A stretch of 64,000 nt of DNA from Glaciecola sp. 33A (GTDB lineage Bacteria; Pseudomonadota; Gammaproteobacteria; Enterobacterales; Alteromonadaceae), in the NCBI RefSeq assembly GCF_002836745.1, contig NZ_PJAR01000024.1, positions 265,174 through 329,173 of the forward strand, given 5' to 3'. The notes beneath the pieces were generated by a model. That model was not told the origin of the DNA and ran no database searches. It worked only from the letters and a program-made list of their open reading frames with translations. Below, one piece after another: positions 62,365-64,000 of this stretch. Every line of letters begins with the position of its first letter. Position 1 is the first letter of the stretch. The translations under genes and the position numbers were made by a program.

Positions 62365-63360
62365 ATGACACTGCCATTCTCACTGTTAGATCTCGCCCCG
62401 ATCGCTGAAGGTGCCAGCCTTGCTGAAGCGCTTGAGAATTCGCGTCAATTGGCGGTTCAAGCCGAACAAAGTGGCTATCATCGAATTTGGTTAGCAGAGC
62501 ATCATGCGATGCAGGGCGTAGCAAGTTCGGCTACAGCTGTTGTGCTTGGGCATATTGCGGCGGCCACCAAGAGCATTAGGATCGGTTCAGGTGGTGTGAT
62601 GCTACCTAACCACTCGCCGTTAGTCATAGCAGAACAATTTGGCACCTTGGCAACGTTGTTTCCGGGTAGAGTCGATTTGGGCTTAGGTCGTGCTCCTGGC
62701 ACTGATATGGCGACTGCCCAAGCACTAAGGCGTAATCTCAACTCTGATGTAGATAATTATCCTGAGGATATTCGGGAATTACAGCATTATTTGGCCGCAC
62801 CACAAAACGGACAGCGAATAGTTGCCGTTCCTGGCGCTAATACGCATATACCAATTTGGTTGTTGGGCTCGAGTTTATACAGTGCGCGACTGGCTGCTAA
62901 ATTTGGTCTGCCTTATTCTTTTGCCTCTCACTTCGCGCCGGATCAATTATTTGATGCGATTAATATCTATCGCTCAACCTTTCAGGCATCAACGCAATGC
63001 GATAAGCCCTATGTTATGGCCGGTGTGATGGTCGTTGTGGCTGATACAGACGAAGAAGCGATGTATTTGTTTACCTCGGTACAACAGCAATTTATGAATA
63101 TGCGCCGAGGTGTCAATCGTCCTTTTGCCCGACCTGTGGATGATCTATCACAAATTTGCACTGCAGCCGACCAAGCAATGTTGTCACATATATTACGTTA
63201 TGCGGTGGTTGGATCTACTGACACAGTGGCACAAAAATTAAACCAGTTCATCCAAGCCACCGAAGCCGATGAGTTAATAGTGTCGATACCCATACACAAT
63301 ATTCAGGCACGTTTAAAGAGTGCTGACATGCTAGCGCAAACAGGGTTAATGAGCAGATAA
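62365..63360 (+). CDS. Luciferase-like flavin monooxygenase (LLM class, MsnO8-like)
   Basis: This 331-residue TIM-barrel protein is of the bacterial luciferase superfamily. Opening [56 protein letters not shown] and [14 protein letters not shown] are the standard LLM signatures for the group commonly annotated MsnO8. It presumably uses reduced FMN and oxygen on an unknown small molecule. Length is normal. It is monocistronic, with ~220 bp before the next gene. Confidence 0.92.
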   Translation: MTLPFSLLDLAPIAEGASLAEALENSRQLAVQAEQSGYHRIWLAEHHAMQGVASSATAVVLGHIAAATKSIRIGSGGVMLPNHSPLVIAEQFGTLATLFPGRVDLGLGRAPGTDMATAQALRRNLNSDVDNYPEDIRELQHYLAAPQNGQRIVAVPGANTHIPIWLLGSSLYSARLAAKFGLPYSFASHFAPDQLFDAINIYRSTFQASTQCDKPYVMAGVMVVVADTDEEAMYLFTSVQQQFMNMRRGVNRPFARPVDDLSQICTAADQAMLSHILRYAVVGSTDTVAQKLNQFIQATEADELIVSIPIHNIQARLKSADMLAQTGLMSR

Positions 63361-63520
63361 GCAGTATCAAACTATCGGTTGTTTTGCCATCTTACTGAAA
63401 TCCGTATTATTTAATCTACTTTTGAGACCCTTATCGTTCGAGACCCTATCGTTTCAGATTTAGCTAATGTGGGGGGTAATAATGACTATTCTGTTAAGTC
63501 ATCAGCTGAAATAAATTCAT

Positions 63521-63538
63521 CCGGTACAAATGTACCGG
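63521..63538. terminator. Perfect hairpin between convergent genes
   Basis: CCGGTAC (63521-63527) and GTACCGG (63532-63538) pair perfectly over AAAT, followed after ten bases by TTTTTG. It lies 160 bp past the monooxygenase stop and 39 bp beyond the stop of the convergent small regulator. A terminator is likely, though the U-run is displaced. Confidence 0.5.
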
Positions 63539-63576
63539 CTAAAAATAATTTTTGAATAATCAAAACGCCTTTTGAC

Positions 63577-63753
63577 TTATTTATTAAAAACCTCATCTCG
63601 CCAGTCGGTGCCAAGTTCTGTTTCGATATACTCCCTAATAAACAGTCTCACTTTCTGTGACGGCGTTACATCTTCTTGTAAACACAGTTTTTCAAACATC
63701 GCCTTCTTATCAGGATCAATTAACAGTGTCAGTCTAGCTGTTCGATTTTCCAT
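63577..63753 (-). CDS. Small ribbon-helix-helix (Arc/CopG-like) protein
   Basis: This is a 58-residue protein, MENRTARLTLLIDPDKKAMF onward. A short beta strand (RTARLTLLID) is followed by two helices (PDKKAMFEKLCLQ; TPSQKVRLFIREYIETEL), the layout of CopG/Arc DNA-binding dimers. AGGGGA lies five bases before the ATG, which supports translation. No toxin gene adjoins it, so it is more likely a stand-alone regulator than an antitoxin. It is divergent from the SulP gene. Confidence 0.8.
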   Translation of the reverse strand: MENRTARLTLLIDPDKKAMFEKLCLQEDVTPSQKVRLFIREYIETELGTDWRDEVFNK

Positions 63754-63859
63754 ACTTTCCCCTTTTTTAAAAACATGTTAATTTGATTACCATTGAAATT
63801 GTATTTGATAAGAGCATAATGTACATGTAAGTATAATTCAATAATTTTTTGAGAACAAA

Positions 63860-64000
63860 ATGTCTCATCGTGTTCACCTTTTTTCACTGAGAATTGCTCA
63901 CGCTTTACGTGATACTTTGAATGAAGCACCTTATGGGCTTACGACATTTACTAAAGATTTAATGGCGGGGATCACGGTTGGGGTCATTGCTATTCCCTTA
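63860..64000 (+). CDS. SulP-family anion transporter (DauA-like), cut by the window end
   Basis: Only the first 47 codons are inside the window: MSHRVHLFSLRIAHALRDTL, then YGLTTFTKDLMAGITVGVIA and IPL at the edge. The segment F-x-x-D-L-x-A-G-I-T-V-G-V-I-A-I-P-L is the conserved first membrane helix of SulP proteins, and a preceding short helix resembles DauA (C4-dicarboxylate transporter). The gene continues to the right. Substrate (sulfate, bicarbonate or dicarboxylate) cannot be told from this part. Confidence 0.8.
   Translation, partial: MSHRVHLFSLRIAHALRDTLNEAPYGLTTFTKDLMAGITVGVIAIPL

Noticed and set aside
63577-63753. Antitoxin of a toxin-antitoxin pair
   Set aside because: No partner gene lies within the expected distance on the same strand.

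Overview
This window looks like the chromosome of a cold-adapted marine gammaproteobacterium of the Alteromonadaceae (Glaciecola/Paraglaciecola-like). The evidence is gene content only: a proteorhodopsin with a complete retinal pathway, a DUF3494-type ice-binding protein, TonB-dependent uptake, a GH3 glucosidase lipoprotein and Alteromonas-style regulators. No rRNA, tRNA or CRISPR array was seen.

Left edge (1-5.1 kb): a graveyard of remnants (IS110 transposase, the C-terminus of a PQQ sugar dehydrogenase, the N-terminus of a gammaproteobacterial AcnB) lies just upstream of an intact aconitase of the type typical of Bacteroidetes. This suggests that a native acnB was replaced. A secreted unknown protein follows.

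5.2-26.8 kb: an accessory catabolic region. A GFA-family protein, a cupin and a LysR regulator come first. Next is a set of genes with an apparent common purpose: an HpaE-like aldehyde dehydrogenase, a cytochrome P450, a glutamine-synthetase-like ligase, an HpaD-like ring-cleavage dioxygenase, a class I glutamine amidotransferase-like protein, two AraC regulators, an MFS transporter, a TonB-dependent receptor, a [2Fe-2S] ferredoxin with its FAD reductase, and a lipoprotein sulfatase. A LysR regulator with a gabD-gabT operon follows. I read this as a candidate pathway for a (possibly sulfated) aromatic amine: import, desulfation, gamma-glutamylation, P450 oxidation, ring cleavage and final transamination. 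This is the best candidate for an undescribed system.

26.9-35 kb: a hybrid two-component sensor/AraC regulator is divergent from an ice-binding protein. A cupin, an alcohol dehydrogenase gene that has lost its middle, and a LysR regulator follow. 35.2-44.5 kb: edd overlaps a TlpA-like thioredoxin. A MarR regulator with four C-terminal cysteines is divergent from a visibly GC-richer second aconitase. An SDR gene follows, preceded by eight heptamer repeats, then hipBA and an IS91 remnant.

44.5-54.5 kb: PhyH dioxygenase, GH3 glucosidase (with a four-unit AAGCGCTT repeat upstream), alpha/beta hydrolase, a 1433-residue SNF2 helicase and prpD. 55-62 kb: a green-type proton-pumping proteorhodopsin, a terminator, then crtE-crtI-crtB-crtY-blh in overlapping order, with convergent idi overlapping blh by 30 bp. 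Together these give beta-carotene cleaved to retinal. The right end has an EAL-domain remnant, a luciferase-like monooxygenase, a small ribbon-helix-helix protein and the start of a SulP transporter cut by the window edge.
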